64,000 nt of DNA, taken from Clostridium acidisoli DSM 12555. Its GTDB lineage: Bacteria > Bacillota > Clostridia > Clostridiales > Clostridiaceae. Shown here piece by piece: positions 24,198 to 37,994 of this stretch (position 1 is its first letter; each line of letters opens with the position of its first letter). The DNA lies in contig NZ_FWXH01000002.1 of assembly GCF_900176305.1 (NCBI RefSeq), positions 806,001-870,000 of the forward strand, written 5' to 3'. Below the pieces are notes generated by a model that saw only the letters and a list, made by a program, of their open reading frames with translations, was not told the origin of the DNA and searched no databases. The translations under genes and the position numbers were made by a program.

Positions 24198-25700
24198 TTA
24201 GTGTTTAAAATGTCTTATTCCAGTAAGCACCATTGCAATTCCATTCTCATTACATGCTTCTATGGAATCTTTATCTCTTATTGAGCCCCCCGGCTGAATA
24301 ATAGCTTTAATATTATGTTTTGCTGCCTCTCCTACTATATCATTGAATGGGAAGAAGGCATCCGATGCAAGTACAACACCATCTTTTGCTCTATTAAGTG
24401 CATCTATTGTTGGCCAAATTCTATTTACTTGACCACCGCCAATACCCTTAGCCATACCATCTTTAACAACTACTATGGCATTAGATTTAACGTATTTTAC
24501 AACCTTCATACCAAAAATTAAATCCTTCATTTCCGCATCTGTTGGTTTCTTTTCAGTCACATATTTAACTTCATCAATAAGCTTATCGTCTGATGCCTGA
24601 ACTAGTATTCCACCATCTACTTTTGCATATTCTCTGTTGTCTTGTGGCTTACATAAAGCTTTAATAACTCTTAAATTTTTCTTCTTTTGTAAAAACTCAA
24701 GTGCATCTTTATCAAAATCTGGAGCAATAACTATTTCTAAAAATATCTTTCCTAATTCCTCTGCTGTTTTTAAATCTAAAGTCCTATTTACTGCAACTAT
24801 TCCACCAAATATTGAAACTTCATCGCATGAGAAAGCTCGTAAATATGCATCATATATGTTATCTGCTACAGCTGCACCACAAGGCGTGTTATGTTTAACA
24901 GCACAACACATTGGTTCTTCAAAATCACAAACCACTTTCCATGCAATATCCATATCTTTTATATTGTTGTACGATAGTTCTTTACCATTAAGTTGTTCAA
25001 AGTCTTTCATTGAACCCTTAGTTGATGTAGCCGCATAATAAGCCGCACTTTGATGTGGATTTTCCCCATACCTTAAGTCCATTACCTTTTTGTAAGACAT
25101 GTTTAGATATTCAGGATAAACCTCTTCTCCAAGTAAAAATCTACTAACTGCTGCATCATAAGCTGCCATTAAATTAAATACCTTACCTGCAAGAACTCTT
25201 TTTTTACCAAAAGAAACATCACCATGATTTTCTATTTCTTTCATTACTTCTTCATAATCATTTACATCAGTTAAAACTGTTACATCCTTAAAGTTTTTAG
25301 CTGCTGCTCTTATCATTGTAGGTCCACCGATATCAATAAATTCTATTTTTTCATCAAAACTTAAATCTTCTTGAACCTTATCAAAGAATGGATAAAGATT
25401 GACTACTACCATATCAATTGCTTTAATGTCATGTTCTTCAATTGTCTTCATATGCTCTTCATTATCTCTTATTGCTAATATTCCACCATGTATTTTAGGA
25501 TGAAGTGTTTTAACTCTTCCATCAAGCATTTCAGGGAATCCTGTAATTTCTGATATCTCTGTTACTTTAACGTCATTTTCTTTAAGATATTTGAACGTTC
25601 CACCAGTAGATATTATTTCAACATCTTTTTCTATAAGAAATTTAGCAAGTTTTAATATATTGTCTTTATTAAAAACACTTATTAATGCTCTTTTTATCAT
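24198..25700 (-). CDS. purH: AICAR transformylase / IMP cyclohydrolase
   Basis: A 500-residue bifunctional enzyme for the last two steps to IMP. The N-terminal cyclohydrolase has an MGS-like fold ([45 protein letters not shown]). The C-terminal transformylase has [27 protein letters not shown] with the catalytic Lys-His pair, and [11 protein letters not shown] near the end. It uses 10-formyl-tetrahydrofolate. It lies 18 bases downstream of purN in the operon. Complete and normal length. Confidence 0.97.
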   Translation of the reverse strand: MIKRALISVFNKDNILKLAKFLIEKDVEIISTGGTFKYLKENDVKVTEISEITGFPEMLDGRVKTLHPKIHGGILAIRDNEEHMKTIEEHDIKAIDMVVVNLYPFFDKVQEDLSFDEKIEFIDIGGPTMIRAAAKNFKDVTVLTDVNDYEEVMKEIENHGDVSFGKKRVLAGKVFNLMAAYDAAVSRFLLGEEVYPEYLNMSYKKVMDLRYGENPHQSAAYYAATSTKGSMKDFEQLNGKELSYNNIKDMDIAWKVVCDFEEPMCCAVKHNTPCGAAVADNIYDAYLRAFSCDEVSIFGGIVAVNRTLDLKTAEELGKIFLEIVIAPDFDKDALEFLQKKKNLRVIKALCKPQDNREYAKVDGGILVQASDDKLIDEVKYVTEKKPTDAEMKDLIFGMKVVKYVKSNAIVVVKDGMAKGIGGGQVNRIWPTIDALNRAKDGVVLASDAFFPFNDIVGEAAKHNIKAIIQPGGSIRDKDSIEACNENGIAMVLTGIRHFKH

Positions 25701-25718
25701 TATTTATTTCCTCCTAGA

Positions 25719-26330
25719 TTACTTAATAAGTACTCTTCTGTCATGAACTTCAAGCTTATCTTCTGCAATAAGTTTAATGGCTTCTGGAAGTGCTTCATGT
25801 TCTTTATCTAATACTCTTTTTTGCAAAATCTCTGCAGTATCATCAGAAAAAACAGGTACAGCCTTTTGTATAATTATTGGTCCTGTATCTGTTCCCTCAT
25901 CTACAAAATGTACTGTACATCCTGAAGTTTTAACACCATAATTTATAGCAGCTTTATGAACATTTAAGCCATACATACCTTTTCCACAAAATGATGGTAT
26001 TAAAGATGGATGAATATTAATTATCTTATTTTTATATTTTTTTAGAAGTTCTCCCTTTAAAATAGAAAGGAAACCCGCTGTTACAATTAAATCAACTTTT
26101 CTTTCACTTACTATTTTTAAAATTTCATCTGAAAGTGCATCTCCATATTGTTTTTTAGGTAAGGCTACTGCATCTATGCCGCTTTTTCTAGCTCTTTCAA
26201 TTCCATAAGCGTTTTCACTGTCACTAATCACTATTTCAATTTTGCAATCTAAATATCCAGAATTTACATTGTCAATTATTGATTGTAAATTGGTGCCGCC
26301 ACCTGAAATTAGCACTCCTATTTTAAACAT
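25719..26330 (-). CDS. purN: Phosphoribosylglycinamide formyltransferase
   Basis: A 203-residue folate-dependent GAR transformylase (step 3). Motifs are GVLISGGGTNLQSII at the N-terminus, the active-site region NIHPSLIPSF with catalytic Asn and His, and the Asp-containing HFVDEGTDTGPII. Its start overlaps the end of purM by 13 bases, implying translational coupling. Length is typical. Confidence 0.96.
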   Translation of the reverse strand: MFKIGVLISGGGTNLQSIIDNVNSGYLDCKIEIVISDSENAYGIERARKSGIDAVALPKKQYGDALSDEILKIVSERKVDLIVTAGFLSILKGELLKKYKNKIINIHPSLIPSFCGKGMYGLNVHKAAINYGVKTSGCTVHFVDEGTDTGPIIIQKAVPVFSDDTAEILQKRVLDKEHEALPEAIKLIAEDKLEVHDRRVLIK

Positions 26331-27313
26331 ACACCTTTGCCTCCTGCCCTCACATAACCAATTTCAAAGGCTTCTTCTCCTAATTCTTTTAAAGCATCTA
26401 ATACTAAATCTTTGTCTTCCTTTTTTACGCATAACACAAATCCAATACCCATATTAAAAGTATTGTACATATCTTCTTCTTTTACTCCAAGAGACATAAG
26501 ATATTTAAATATTTCAGGTATTTCATAACTATCTTTGTTTATAACAGCTGTAAAATCTCCTTTAAACATTCTTGGTATGTTTTCGTAAAATCCACCACCA
26601 GTTACATGTGCCATACCTCTTATCTCGAACTTCTCCATAAGTTTCAATACAGGCTTTACATAAATTTTTGTTGGAGTAAGAAGTACTTCCCCAATTGTTT
26701 TACCATTAAAATCTATATCTATATCTGGAATCAACTTTCTAACTAATGAGAATCCATTACTATGAACACCTGAAGATGTTATTCCTATAAGTACATCATT
26801 ATCTTGAATTTTACTTCCGTCTATAATCTCATCTCTTTCAACTACTCCTACTGAAAACCCAGCTAAATCATAATCACCGTCTTTATAAAAACCTGGCATT
26901 TCTGCTGTTTCTCCACCTATAAGTGCGCTACCAGATTGAAGACACCCTTCTGATACACCTTTAACAATTTGAGAAGCAGTTTCAGAATCAAGCTTTCCAC
27001 ACGCCATATAATCAAGAAAAAAAAGTGGTTTTGCACCATGACACAAAATATCGTTAACACACATAGCAACACAATCAATACCAACGGTGTCATACTTTTT
27101 CATTTTAAATGCTATTGCAAGTTTTGTTCCAACACCATCAGTACCAGATACAAGTATAGGATTTTTGTAATTCCCCATAGCAAACATTCCTGCAAAGCTT
27201 CCGAGATTATTTAAAACTCCATCATTGTATGTTTCTTTAGCATATTTTTTTATTTTACTTACTGTTTCATAGCCCTCTTCTATATTAACGCCAGCATCTT
27301 TATAAGTTACCAT
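26318..27313 (-). CDS. purM: Phosphoribosylformylglycinamidine cyclo-ligase (AIR synthetase)
   Basis: About 331 residues, closing the imidazole ring (FGAM + ATP to AIR). The start MVTYKDAGVNIEEGYE is the conserved family N-terminus. The frame opens at a TTG at 27331 embedded in the GAAAGG ribosome binding site, so the ATG at 27313 is chosen. Other motifs are VSGTDGVGTKLAIAF, CVNDILCHGAKPLFFLDY, ALIGGETAEMPGFY and HVTGGGFYENIPR. Overlaps purN by 13 bases. Complete. Confidence 0.96.
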   Translation of the reverse strand: MVTYKDAGVNIEEGYETVSKIKKYAKETYNDGVLNNLGSFAGMFAMGNYKNPILVSGTDGVGTKLAIAFKMKKYDTVGIDCVAMCVNDILCHGAKPLFFLDYMACGKLDSETASQIVKGVSEGCLQSGSALIGGETAEMPGFYKDGDYDLAGFSVGVVERDEIIDGSKIQDNDVLIGITSSGVHSNGFSLVRKLIPDIDIDFNGKTIGEVLLTPTKIYVKPVLKLMEKFEIRGMAHVTGGGFYENIPRMFKGDFTAVINKDSYEIPEIFKYLMSLGVKEEDMYNTFNMGIGFVLCVKKEDKDLVLDALKELGEEAFEIGYVRAGGKGVCLK

Positions 27314-27336
27314 TAGTACACAACCTTTCAAAAATT

Positions 27337-28743
27337 TTATACTTCAAATCTATCCTTATCAACTTCCATTGGTGCTGAAATTGGGTACACTCCCTTTAAG
27401 CATCCAAGACAAAACTTTTTATCTTCGCCTAAAGTTTTTAAAAGTGATCCTATACTTAGATATCCAAGGCTATCTGCACCTATATAATCTCTTATTTCAT
27501 CCACTGTTTTTTGTGCCCCTATAAGTTCACTTCTATATGAAATGTTTATTCCAAAATAACATGGAAATTTTACTATTGGTGATGAAACTCTAAAGTGAAT
27601 TTCTTTAGCTCCTGCTTTTCTAAGTAAATCCACAAGTTTTTTACTTGTAGTTCCCCTAACTATTGAATCATCAATAATAACAACTCTTTTTCCTTCAATA
27701 TTGACTTTTAAAGGATTTAACTTTACAGATACGGCCTTTTCCCTTAATTCTTGAGTAGGTGCAATAAAGGTTCTTCCTACATATCTATTTTTTATAAGTC
27801 CTATACCATAAGGTATTCCAGATGCTTTAGCGTAACCAGCCGCTGCTGCGAGCCCTGAATCAGGTACCCCTATTACTATGTCTGCATCCACAGGTGACTC
27901 TTTAAAAAGCTGTTCTCCAGCAAGTTCTCTTGAGTTATAAACACTTATTCCGTCAATAACACTATCTGGTCTTGCAAAATATATATATTCAAACACACAA
28001 GTTTCACACTTTGTTTTTTCTGCAAAATTTATGCTTCTAATTCCTTCTTTATCTATTATTACTATTTCACCAGGATCAACATCCCTTACAAATTCAGCTC
28101 CGATTGCATCGAGTGCACAGCTTTCTGAGCACATAACATAACTGTCTTCAAATTTACCTATACAAAGAGGGCGTATACCGTTAGGATCTCTAACACCAAT
28201 CAATTTGTCATTTGTTAAGATTACAATTGCATATGAACCTTTTATTGCTTGAATAGTATCTGCAACAGCATTTTCTATACCTTTTTTAGCATTTCTTGCT
28301 ATAAGGTTTAATATAACTTCAGTATCTATCGAAGTTTGAAAAACTGTTCCACCATCCTGAAGTAGTTCTCTTACAACATCTGCATTAACTAGATTTCCGT
28401 TATGAGCAATAGAAATGGAACCTAATTTAAATTTGCTGAAAATAGGTTGTGCATTGACAACATTACTTCCACCTGTTGTGGAATATCTTACGTGTCCAAT
28501 TGCAGCATTTCCAGGCATTTTATCTAGTATTTCAGTATCAAATACATCTGTTACAAGCCCCATGCCTTTATGAAGATTAATTTCTCCTTCATTACATACC
28601 GCAATTCCTGCACTCTCTTGTCCTCTGTGTTGAAGAGCATATAGTCCATAATATGTCAAATGTGCTACATCAATATTAGTTTTTGAAAAAATACCGAAGA
28701 CGCCACATTCTTCTTTAAATTTATCTTGTTCGAAATCTATCAC
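27337..28743 (-). CDS. purF: Amidophosphoribosyltransferase
   Basis: A 468-residue glutamine PRPP amidotransferase, the first committed purine enzyme. It is made with a short propeptide (MIDFEQDKFKEE) before the catalytic Cys of CGVFGIF, as in the Bacillus type. The glutaminase domain shows LQHRGQESAGIA and GHVRYSTTG. The PRTase domain has VVIIDDSIVRGTTS (PRPP loop). Cysteines in CETCVFEYIYFARPDS, FPCYFG and FCLGCLKG match the [4Fe-4S] ligands of the Bacillus enzyme, so oxygen lability is expected. The start is GTG, with GGGAG upstream. Confidence 0.97.
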   Translation of the reverse strand: MIDFEQDKFKEECGVFGIFSKTNIDVAHLTYYGLYALQHRGQESAGIAVCNEGEINLHKGMGLVTDVFDTEILDKMPGNAAIGHVRYSTTGGSNVVNAQPIFSKFKLGSISIAHNGNLVNADVVRELLQDGGTVFQTSIDTEVILNLIARNAKKGIENAVADTIQAIKGSYAIVILTNDKLIGVRDPNGIRPLCIGKFEDSYVMCSESCALDAIGAEFVRDVDPGEIVIIDKEGIRSINFAEKTKCETCVFEYIYFARPDSVIDGISVYNSRELAGEQLFKESPVDADIVIGVPDSGLAAAAGYAKASGIPYGIGLIKNRYVGRTFIAPTQELREKAVSVKLNPLKVNIEGKRVVIIDDSIVRGTTSKKLVDLLRKAGAKEIHFRVSSPIVKFPCYFGINISYRSELIGAQKTVDEIRDYIGADSLGYLSIGSLLKTLGEDKKFCLGCLKGVYPISAPMEVDKDRFEV

Positions 28744-28766
28744 GGTAAACTCCCTCTCTTAAAAAA

Positions 28767-29474
28767 TTATTTCCCTGCTATTCTATTTAGTATCTCAACG
28801 TATGCTTCCTTTACATTACCCATATCTCTTCTAAATCTGTCTTTATCCAATTTTTCATTAGTATTAACATCCCATAGTCTGCAAGTATCTGGTGATATTT
28901 CATCTGCTAATAATATTTCACCATTGTATCTACCAAATTCTAATTTAAAATCAATAAGTTTAATTCCTTGTTTTAAGAAAAACTCTTTAAGTATTTCATT
29001 TACTTTATCAGTCATTGCATATATTGTCTTTAATTCTTCAAAAGTACTAAGACCAATAGCTACTGCATGCGTATCATTTATTAGTGGATCATCATAATCA
29101 TCATTTTTATAACATATTTCGAATACTGTTGTCTTTAAAGGACTTCCTTCTTCAAGTCCAAGTCTTTTAGCCATACTTCCTGCTGCTACGTTCCTTACTA
29201 TTACTTCAACTGGAACTATATCAACTTTTTTGCAAAGTTGTTCTCTTTCATTTAGTTTTTCAATAAAGTGTGTTTTTACTCCATGTTTTTCTACAAGTTC
29301 AAATAACATTGAAGTTATGCTGTTGTTTAATTGACCTTTGTCTTCAATTTGTCCTTTTTTTACTCCGTTAAATGCTGTAGCATCATCCTTATAATAAACT
29401 ACAACCTCATCTGCCTTATCTGTAGCATAAACCTTTTTAGCTTTTCCTTCGTATAATAATTCCTTTTTTTCCAT
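28767..29474 (-). CDS. purC: SAICAR synthetase
   Basis: A 235-residue enzyme joining CAIR and aspartate. Motifs are [55 protein letters not shown] and [14 protein letters not shown]. Complete. Its ATG at 29474 shares a base with the purE stop, so the two are translationally coupled. Confidence 0.97.
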   Translation of the reverse strand: MEKKELLYEGKAKKVYATDKADEVVVYYKDDATAFNGVKKGQIEDKGQLNNSITSMLFELVEKHGVKTHFIEKLNEREQLCKKVDIVPVEVIVRNVAAGSMAKRLGLEEGSPLKTTVFEICYKNDDYDDPLINDTHAVAIGLSTFEELKTIYAMTDKVNEILKEFFLKQGIKLIDFKLEFGRYNGEILLADEISPDTCRLWDVNTNEKLDKDRFRRDMGNVKEAYVEILNRIAGK

Positions 29475-29953
29475 TATAATTCCACTCCTTCTTCATTTTC
29501 ACTTATAAATTTACTTTTCATGTTTTTTCTATATAAATTTAATTTTTCTTTTATTTCAGGATACTTTAAGGATAACATTTGAACTGCTAACATGCCTGCA
29601 TTATAACTGTTGTTTATTCCAACTGTAGCAACTGGAATTGATTTTGGCATTTGGACTATAGCTAGAAGTGAGTCCATTCCATTTAGTGCAGCATTTATAG
29701 GAACTCCTATAACTGGCAGTGTTGTATGAGAGGCAATTACGCCTGGTAGATGAGCTGCAAGTCCAGCCCCTGCAATAATACATTCATAACCTTCATCTTC
29801 TAGTTTATCAATTACTTCCACCAATTTTTCTGGAACTCTATGTGCTGATAAAATGTGCGCACTATACTCAACTCCAAATTCCTTAAGTGCGTTTGCAGCT
29901 CCTTTCATTTTATCTACATCTGATTTACTTCCAAAAATGATTGCAACCTTCAT
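29474..29953 (-). CDS. purE: 5-(carboxyamino)imidazole ribonucleotide mutase / AIR carboxylase
   Basis: A 159-residue PurE. Motifs are [39 protein letters not shown] and [21 protein letters not shown]. First gene of the operon, with AAGGAGG before the ATG, directly downstream of a guanine riboswitch. No purK is in the cluster; in organisms without PurK, PurE can act as a direct AIR carboxylase (class II). Which class this is cannot be settled by eye. Confidence 0.95.
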   Translation of the reverse strand: MKVAIIFGSKSDVDKMKGAANALKEFGVEYSAHILSAHRVPEKLVEVIDKLEDEGYECIIAGAGLAAHLPGVIASHTTLPVIGVPINAALNGMDSLLAIVQMPKSIPVATVGINNSYNAGMLAVQMLSLKYPEIKEKLNLYRKNMKSKFISENEEGVEL

Positions 29954-29969
29954 TAAAAATACCTCCTTA

Positions 29970-30137
29970 AATTTAAAAAACTCTGCAAAAAATCATGAGT
30001 AAATTCATCTCTGCAGAGTTCTTAACTAATAGAGTTAAAAAATTTTAACTCTATTATATTATAAATTTACCCATAGTGAGAAAGTTTACGGCTTTCTGTA
30101 GAAACTCCCGAACCAATTATCAGGATTATACGGATAC
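29970..30137 (-). promoter_or_regulatory. Guanine riboswitch of the pur operon
   Basis: Minus-strand aptamer 30136-30068: P1 TATCCGTA with TATGGGTA, core TAATCCTGATAATTGG, GTTTCTAC, and CCGTAAA. The discriminator base before TATGG is C (C74), indicating guanine/hypoxanthine rather than adenine. A 13-bp hairpin AATAGAGTTAAAA and complement follows, then a terminator, AACTCTGCA/TGCAGAGTT plus T-run (30020-29970). Ligand should lower purE-D expression. Confidence 0.95.
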
Positions 30138-30166
30138 ATATTTTATTTTCAATTCGTCGTAAGTAA

Positions 30167-30195
30167 ATACTAACATTAGGATTTTTAAAAGTCAA
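30167..30195 (-). promoter_or_regulatory. Promoter of purECFMNHD
   Basis: Minus strand: TTGACT (30195-30190), 17-base spacer, TAGTAT (30172-30167). It is about 30 bases upstream of the riboswitch aptamer. A CGTGTATACACG palindrome lies further upstream at 30226-30237. Confidence 0.65.
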
Positions 30196-30322
30196 TACGA
30201 TTACGACTTAATTCATCATAGCATTCGTGTATACACGTATATTTTATGATATTATCAATTTTTAGTTCGTATTTTTATCAAAATTTAAGTGTATTTTGTT
30301 GGAATCACGAATGTTACGTTGA

Positions 30323-33300
30323 TTATTTAAAATATCTTACTCCTGATTCAAATATCTTTTGATCTTTGTTTCCAGGAATATTAATTCCAACATTTTTTCC
30401 GATTCTCTCACTGTGTGCCATCTTACCTAAAACTCTTCCATCTGGACTTGTTATACCTTCTACTGCAAACATAGAACCATTTGGGTTAAATTCAATATCA
30501 AAGGTTGGATTACCCTTAAAGTCTACATATTGAGTTGCAACCTGTCCGTTTTCAAATAGACCTCTTATAACTTCTTCTTTTCCAACAAATCTTCCTTCTC
30601 CATGAGATACTGGAATAGAATGTATATCCCCAGTATTTACCCCTAAAAGCCAAGGTGATTTTGTTGATATAATCTTAGTATTTACCACAGTCGATACGTG
30701 TCTTCCTATGTTGTTATAAGTTAATGTAGGGCAGTTCTCATCAATATCTCTAATTTCTCCAAATGGAACTAATCCTAGTTTTATAAGTGCCTGGAAGCCA
30801 TTGCATATTCCTAGCATTAATCCGTCTCTTTGTTTTAAAAGCTTCATTATGCTTTCTGAAACCTTAGGATTTCTTAAAACTGCTGCAATAAACTTTCCTG
30901 ATCCATCAGGTTCATCACCTGCACTAAATCCTCCCGGAAGCATTATAATTTGTGATTTTTCAATTTCTCTTGCCATATAATCTACTGATTCCTCAATAAG
31001 TTTTGAGTCTAAATTCTTAAGGACCATAACCTTGCATTCAGCTCCAGCTTTTATAAATGCCTTTTCTGAGTCATATTCACAGTTTGTTCCAGGAAAAACA
31101 GGAATGAACACTCTTGGTTTTGCAATTTTTATTGCTGGTGCTTTTCTGTTTCTTATATTCCATTCTTTAGTTATAATATTTTTATCACTAACTGCAGCTT
31201 TAGTTGGGAATATTGTCTCCAACGGTTCAGTCCAAGAATTTAAAAGTTCATCTATAGAAAGACGTACATCTTTATAGATAATGTCTTCCTTATCATTAGT
31301 GAAGCCAAGTTCAATATACTTTGTGTCCCCCATAATTTCACTTATATTTTCACCTTCAGCTATTTCTAGAACAATTGATCCAAAGTCAGGTGAAAAAAGA
31401 AGCTCTTCTTTAACATTAGCATTAATGGTAACACCAATTTTGTTTCCAAAAGACATTTTTCCTATAGCTTCTACAATTCCACCTTGTTTAACAGTATATG
31501 AAGCACAAACTTTTTTCTCTGATATTAATTTGTTTACTTTATTATATCCATCCTTTAATAATTTAAAATCAGGAAGTTCATCTTCATCTCTTATTACAGG
31601 AATCACAATTACCTTACTTCCTATTTTTTTAAATTCCTGTGATATAACATTGTTCGCATTGACTATGTTTACTGCAAAACTTACAAGCGTTGGTGGAACA
31701 TCCATGTCCTTAAATGTACCTGACATACTGTCTTTTCCACCTATAGCTGGTATCTCAAGCATTCTCTGTGCATAAAAAGCTCCAAGTAAAGCTGAGAAAG
31801 GTTTTCCCCATCTTTCTGCTTCTTTATTTAGTCTTTCAAAATATTCCTGAAAAGTAAGTCTTACACTACTAAAATCTCCACCACATGCCACTATCTTTGA
31901 AACTGATTCTATCACAGCATATAAGGCTCCATGGAAGGGGCTCCAAGATGCAAGATTAGGATTAAATCCATAAGTCATTAAAGTTGCCGTTTCCGTTTCA
32001 CCATTTAAAACTGGAAGTTTAGCAGCCATTGCTTCTGCAGGTGTCATTTGATATTTACCACCAAATGGTGAAAGTACACTATTCGCTCCAATTGTACTAT
32101 CAAATCTTTCACCTAATCCTTTTTGGCTACAAACATTTAAATCTTTTAAAGTGTCTAGAATTTTATCCTTTATATTCTTAACATCACCTTGTGCTTTAAA
32201 GTAATCTTTTGCTTTATCTGGTTCTTTAACAAATATATCAACTTTTTGTCTTATACCATTTGTATCAAGAAAAGCTCTGCTTATATCTACAATGTATTTA
32301 TCTCTCCACTTTAATTTTAATCTAGGTTCTTCTGTTACAACAGCTACTTTTTTTGCTTCTAAATTTTCATTAAGTGAAAGTTCTATAAATTTATCGGCAT
32401 CTTCCTTAGAGACAACTACTGCCATTCTTTCCTGTGATTCTGAAATAGCAAGTTCTGTTCCATCAAGTCCTTCGTATTTTTTAGTAACTAAATCTAAATT
32501 AATTTCTAATCCATCACTAAGTTCTCCAATTGCTACCGAAACTCCGCCAGCTCCAAAGTCATTACATTTTTTAATCAATGTGCTTGCTTCTGGATTTCTA
32601 AAAAGTCTTTGAATTTTTCTTTCTGTAGGCGCATTTCCCTTTTGAACTTCTGCGCCACAAGTAAGTAGAGATTCTTCATTATGTTCTTTAGATGATCCTG
32701 TTGCACCACCACATCCGTCTCTGCCTGTTCTACCACCAAGAAGCACTATTATATCTCCAGCTTCTGGTTTCTTTCTTACTACATTCTTTTTAGGCGCTGC
32801 TCCAATAACCGCACCTACTTCCATTCTCTTAGCTGCATATCCTTCATGATATACTTCTGAAACCTGTCCTGTTGCAAGTCCTATCTGATTACCATAAGAA
32901 CTATATCCATGAGCCGCACCTGTTGTAATTTTTCTTTGAGGCAATCTTCCTGGTATAGTATCTTCAATTTTTCTTCTTGGATCTGCACTACCTGTTACTC
33001 TCATAGCTTGATAAACATATACTCTACCCGAAAGTGGATCTCTTATACATCCACCAATACATGTGGCTGCACCACCAAAAGGTTCGATTTCTGTAGGATG
33101 GTTATGTGTTTCATTTTTAAACATAATAAGCCATTTTTCTTTTTTGCCATTTATAAGAACTTCAGTTTCAATACTACATGCATTTATTTCATCAGAAGTA
33201 TCAAGATCTTTAAGTTTTCCATTTTTCTTTATTTCTTTCATTGCCATAAGAGCTATATCCATAAGACAAATTTCTCTTTTTTCATCTTTATATACATCTT

Positions 33301-34087
33301 TTCTTACAGCTATATAGTCTTCATATACCTTAGCAACTGCTTTATTGTAATTACCGACTTCAAATTTTACATTTTCTATTTCTGTTGCAAAAGTTGTATG
33401 CCTACAGTGATCAGACCAATAAGTATCTATAACTTTTATTTCTGTATAACTAGGGTTTCTTTTCTCTTCATCTTTGAAATATTTTTGACAAAATTTAATA
33501 TCATCAAAGCTCATTGCAAGACCTTCCTCTAATCGGAATTCTTCAAGCTTTTCTTCGTTCATTTCTATAAAATCATTTAATATTTTAACATCACTAGGTA
33601 ATTCAACTTGATTTTCTAAAGTTTTTGGTTTTTCGAAAAGAGCTTCTCTTGAATCTACTGGATTTATGCAATATTTTTTTATTTTTTCTAAATCCTCTTT
33701 AGATATGTCCCCATCTAATATATATTGCTTTGCACTTGCCACATTAGATTTCTCATTTTGTGATAATATTTTAATACATTGAGCAGCTGAATCAGCTCTT
33801 TGATCGTATTGTCCTGGTAAAAATTCAACTGCAAAACTCTTACTATTTTCACCAATTTCTAATTCTTCATCATATATGTTATCAACTACTGGTTCTGAAA
33901 ATATTATTTTTTTAGCATTTTCCCATTCTTCATCTGAAATTTCGAAGACATCATAACGGTTTAATATTCTTAGGTTTTTTAGTCCTTCAATATTAAGGTT
34001 TTCTTTAATATCATTGAATAATTCCGAGGCTTCCACGTCAAAGCCTTTCTTTTTCTCTACAAATATTCTTCTAACCTTATCGTTCAT
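30323..34087 (-). CDS. purL: Single-chain phosphoribosylformylglycinamidine synthase (PurL-PurQ fusion)
   Basis: 1254 residues, converting FGAR + glutamine + ATP to FGAM. The order is an N-terminal PurS-like domain, a linker, two AIR-synthase-type halves (KNETHNHPTEIEPFGGAATC; GGRTGRDGCGGATGS; IGGKDSMSG) and a C-terminal class I glutaminase (FIPVFPGTNCEYDSE; LPGGFSAGDE; catalytic Cys in GICNGFQ; HGEGRF). Single-chain forms of this size are usual in clostridia and proteobacteria, whereas bacilli use three separate proteins. It lies upstream of purE on the same strand; no terminator is visible between them, but purE has its own promoter and riboswitch. Confidence 0.96.
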   Translation of the reverse strand: MNDKVRRIFVEKKKGFDVEASELFNDIKENLNIEGLKNLRILNRYDVFEISDEEWENAKKIIFSEPVVDNIYDEELEIGENSKSFAVEFLPGQYDQRADSAAQCIKILSQNEKSNVASAKQYILDGDISKEDLEKIKKYCINPVDSREALFEKPKTLENQVELPSDVKILNDFIEMNEEKLEEFRLEEGLAMSFDDIKFCQKYFKDEEKRNPSYTEIKVIDTYWSDHCRHTTFATEIENVKFEVGNYNKAVAKVYEDYIAVRKDVYKDEKREICLMDIALMAMKEIKKNGKLKDLDTSDEINACSIETEVLINGKKEKWLIMFKNETHNHPTEIEPFGGAATCIGGCIRDPLSGRVYVYQAMRVTGSADPRRKIEDTIPGRLPQRKITTGAAHGYSSYGNQIGLATGQVSEVYHEGYAAKRMEVGAVIGAAPKKNVVRKKPEAGDIIVLLGGRTGRDGCGGATGSSKEHNEESLLTCGAEVQKGNAPTERKIQRLFRNPEASTLIKKCNDFGAGGVSVAIGELSDGLEINLDLVTKKYEGLDGTELAISESQERMAVVVSKEDADKFIELSLNENLEAKKVAVVTEEPRLKLKWRDKYIVDISRAFLDTNGIRQKVDIFVKEPDKAKDYFKAQGDVKNIKDKILDTLKDLNVCSQKGLGERFDSTIGANSVLSPFGGKYQMTPAEAMAAKLPVLNGETETATLMTYGFNPNLASWSPFHGALYAVIESVSKIVACGGDFSSVRLTFQEYFERLNKEAERWGKPFSALLGAFYAQRMLEIPAIGGKDSMSGTFKDMDVPPTLVSFAVNIVNANNVISQEFKKIGSKVIVIPVIRDEDELPDFKLLKDGYNKVNKLISEKKVCASYTVKQGGIVEAIGKMSFGNKIGVTINANVKEELLFSPDFGSIVLEIAEGENISEIMGDTKYIELGFTNDKEDIIYKDVRLSIDELLNSWTEPLETIFPTKAAVSDKNIITKEWNIRNRKAPAIKIAKPRVFIPVFPGTNCEYDSEKAFIKAGAECKVMVLKNLDSKLIEESVDYMAREIEKSQIIMLPGGFSAGDEPDGSGKFIAAVLRNPKVSESIMKLLKQRDGLMLGICNGFQALIKLGLVPFGEIRDIDENCPTLTYNNIGRHVSTVVNTKIISTKSPWLLGVNTGDIHSIPVSHGEGRFVGKEEVIRGLFENGQVATQYVDFKGNPTFDIEFNPNGSMFAVEGITSPDGRVLGKMAHSERIGKNVGINIPGNKDQKIFESGVRYFK

Positions 34088-34210
34088 TTAAGATTCTCCT
34101 TATTATTTTTTTACGAACATTTTTTTATTATTTACAACTATCATTCGTTCAATGATATTATAATATATATCCATTAATAAATAAAGAGTTTTATAAATAA
34201 AGAAAGCTAA

Positions 34211-34252
34211 ATAAAAACTGCACTAATGTATAAGAACACCCAGTGCAGTTTT
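34211..34252 (-). terminator. Terminator of the beta-glucoside operon
   Basis: AAAACTGCACT pairs with AGTGCAGTTTT around a 17-base loop; on the minus strand it is followed by TTTTTATTT. It separates the GH1 gene from purL. Confidence 0.8.
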
Positions 34253-34265
34253 ATATCAAACTTTA

Positions 34266-37614
<3,349 letters not shown>

Positions 37615-37661
37615 TTTCCACATCTCCCTTTTATAATTTTATATTTATAATTGCATTTATA

Positions 37662-37754
37662 AAAAAAGCGAGACAAAACGTATATAAGGAAAGTGTACAA
37701 AATACAACTTTACTATATATATTTTAGTCTCGCCTGCTTTACCAGTAACAACCT
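37662..37754 (-). promoter_or_regulatory. RAT antiterminator site B with terminator
   Basis: Minus strand: RAT sequence AGGTTGTTACTGGTAAAGCA...GGCGAGACT (37754-37726), overlapping the 5' arm of a long terminator whose base GCGAGAC/GTCTCGC is followed by seven T (37668-37662). LicT binding should prevent the terminator from folding. Confidence 0.85.
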
Positions 37755-37782
37755 AAAGGATATTTTTTTGATTTAAACAATG

Positions 37783-37863
37783 AAGACCTCAATTAATCAA
37801 AAGAAATAATTTTTATTTCTTCTCATTAATTAAGGTCTCGCCTGATCGAATCAGTAACAATCC
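37783..37863 (-). promoter_or_regulatory. RAT antiterminator site A with hairpin
   Basis: Minus strand: GGATTGTTACTG (37863 onward) and CAGGCGAGACCT form a BglG/LicT RAT. The alternative long hairpin is GAGACCT-AATTAAT-AAGAAAT with its complement (37838-37783). The T-run after it is poor, so it may be a pause or a weaker terminator. Confidence 0.75.
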
Positions 37864-37874
37864 CAATATTCAAT

Positions 37875-37927
37875 TGTAATCGTTTAGTTTACATGCTTAT
37901 AATATATTTTTTTTGATTTATTGTCAA
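37875..37927 (-). promoter_or_regulatory. EIIBCA operon promoter with cre-like site
   Basis: Minus strand: TTGACA (37927-37922), 17-base spacer, TATTAT (37904-37899). TGTAATCGTTTAGT at 37875-37888 fits the CcpA cre consensus in 12 of 14 positions and begins just after the expected start point, a roadblock position. Confidence 0.65.
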
Positions 37928-37994
37928 TAGTTTTATAAACTTATTTATACTTTTTTTATCTTTATTACCTAATCAATATCAATAAGCAATAAGC

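Noticed and set aside
32909-33532. 207-aa plus-strand frame opposite purL
   Set aside because: Antisense shadow of a fully conserved enzyme; Phe/Ser/Ile/Tyr-rich, with no ribosome binding site.
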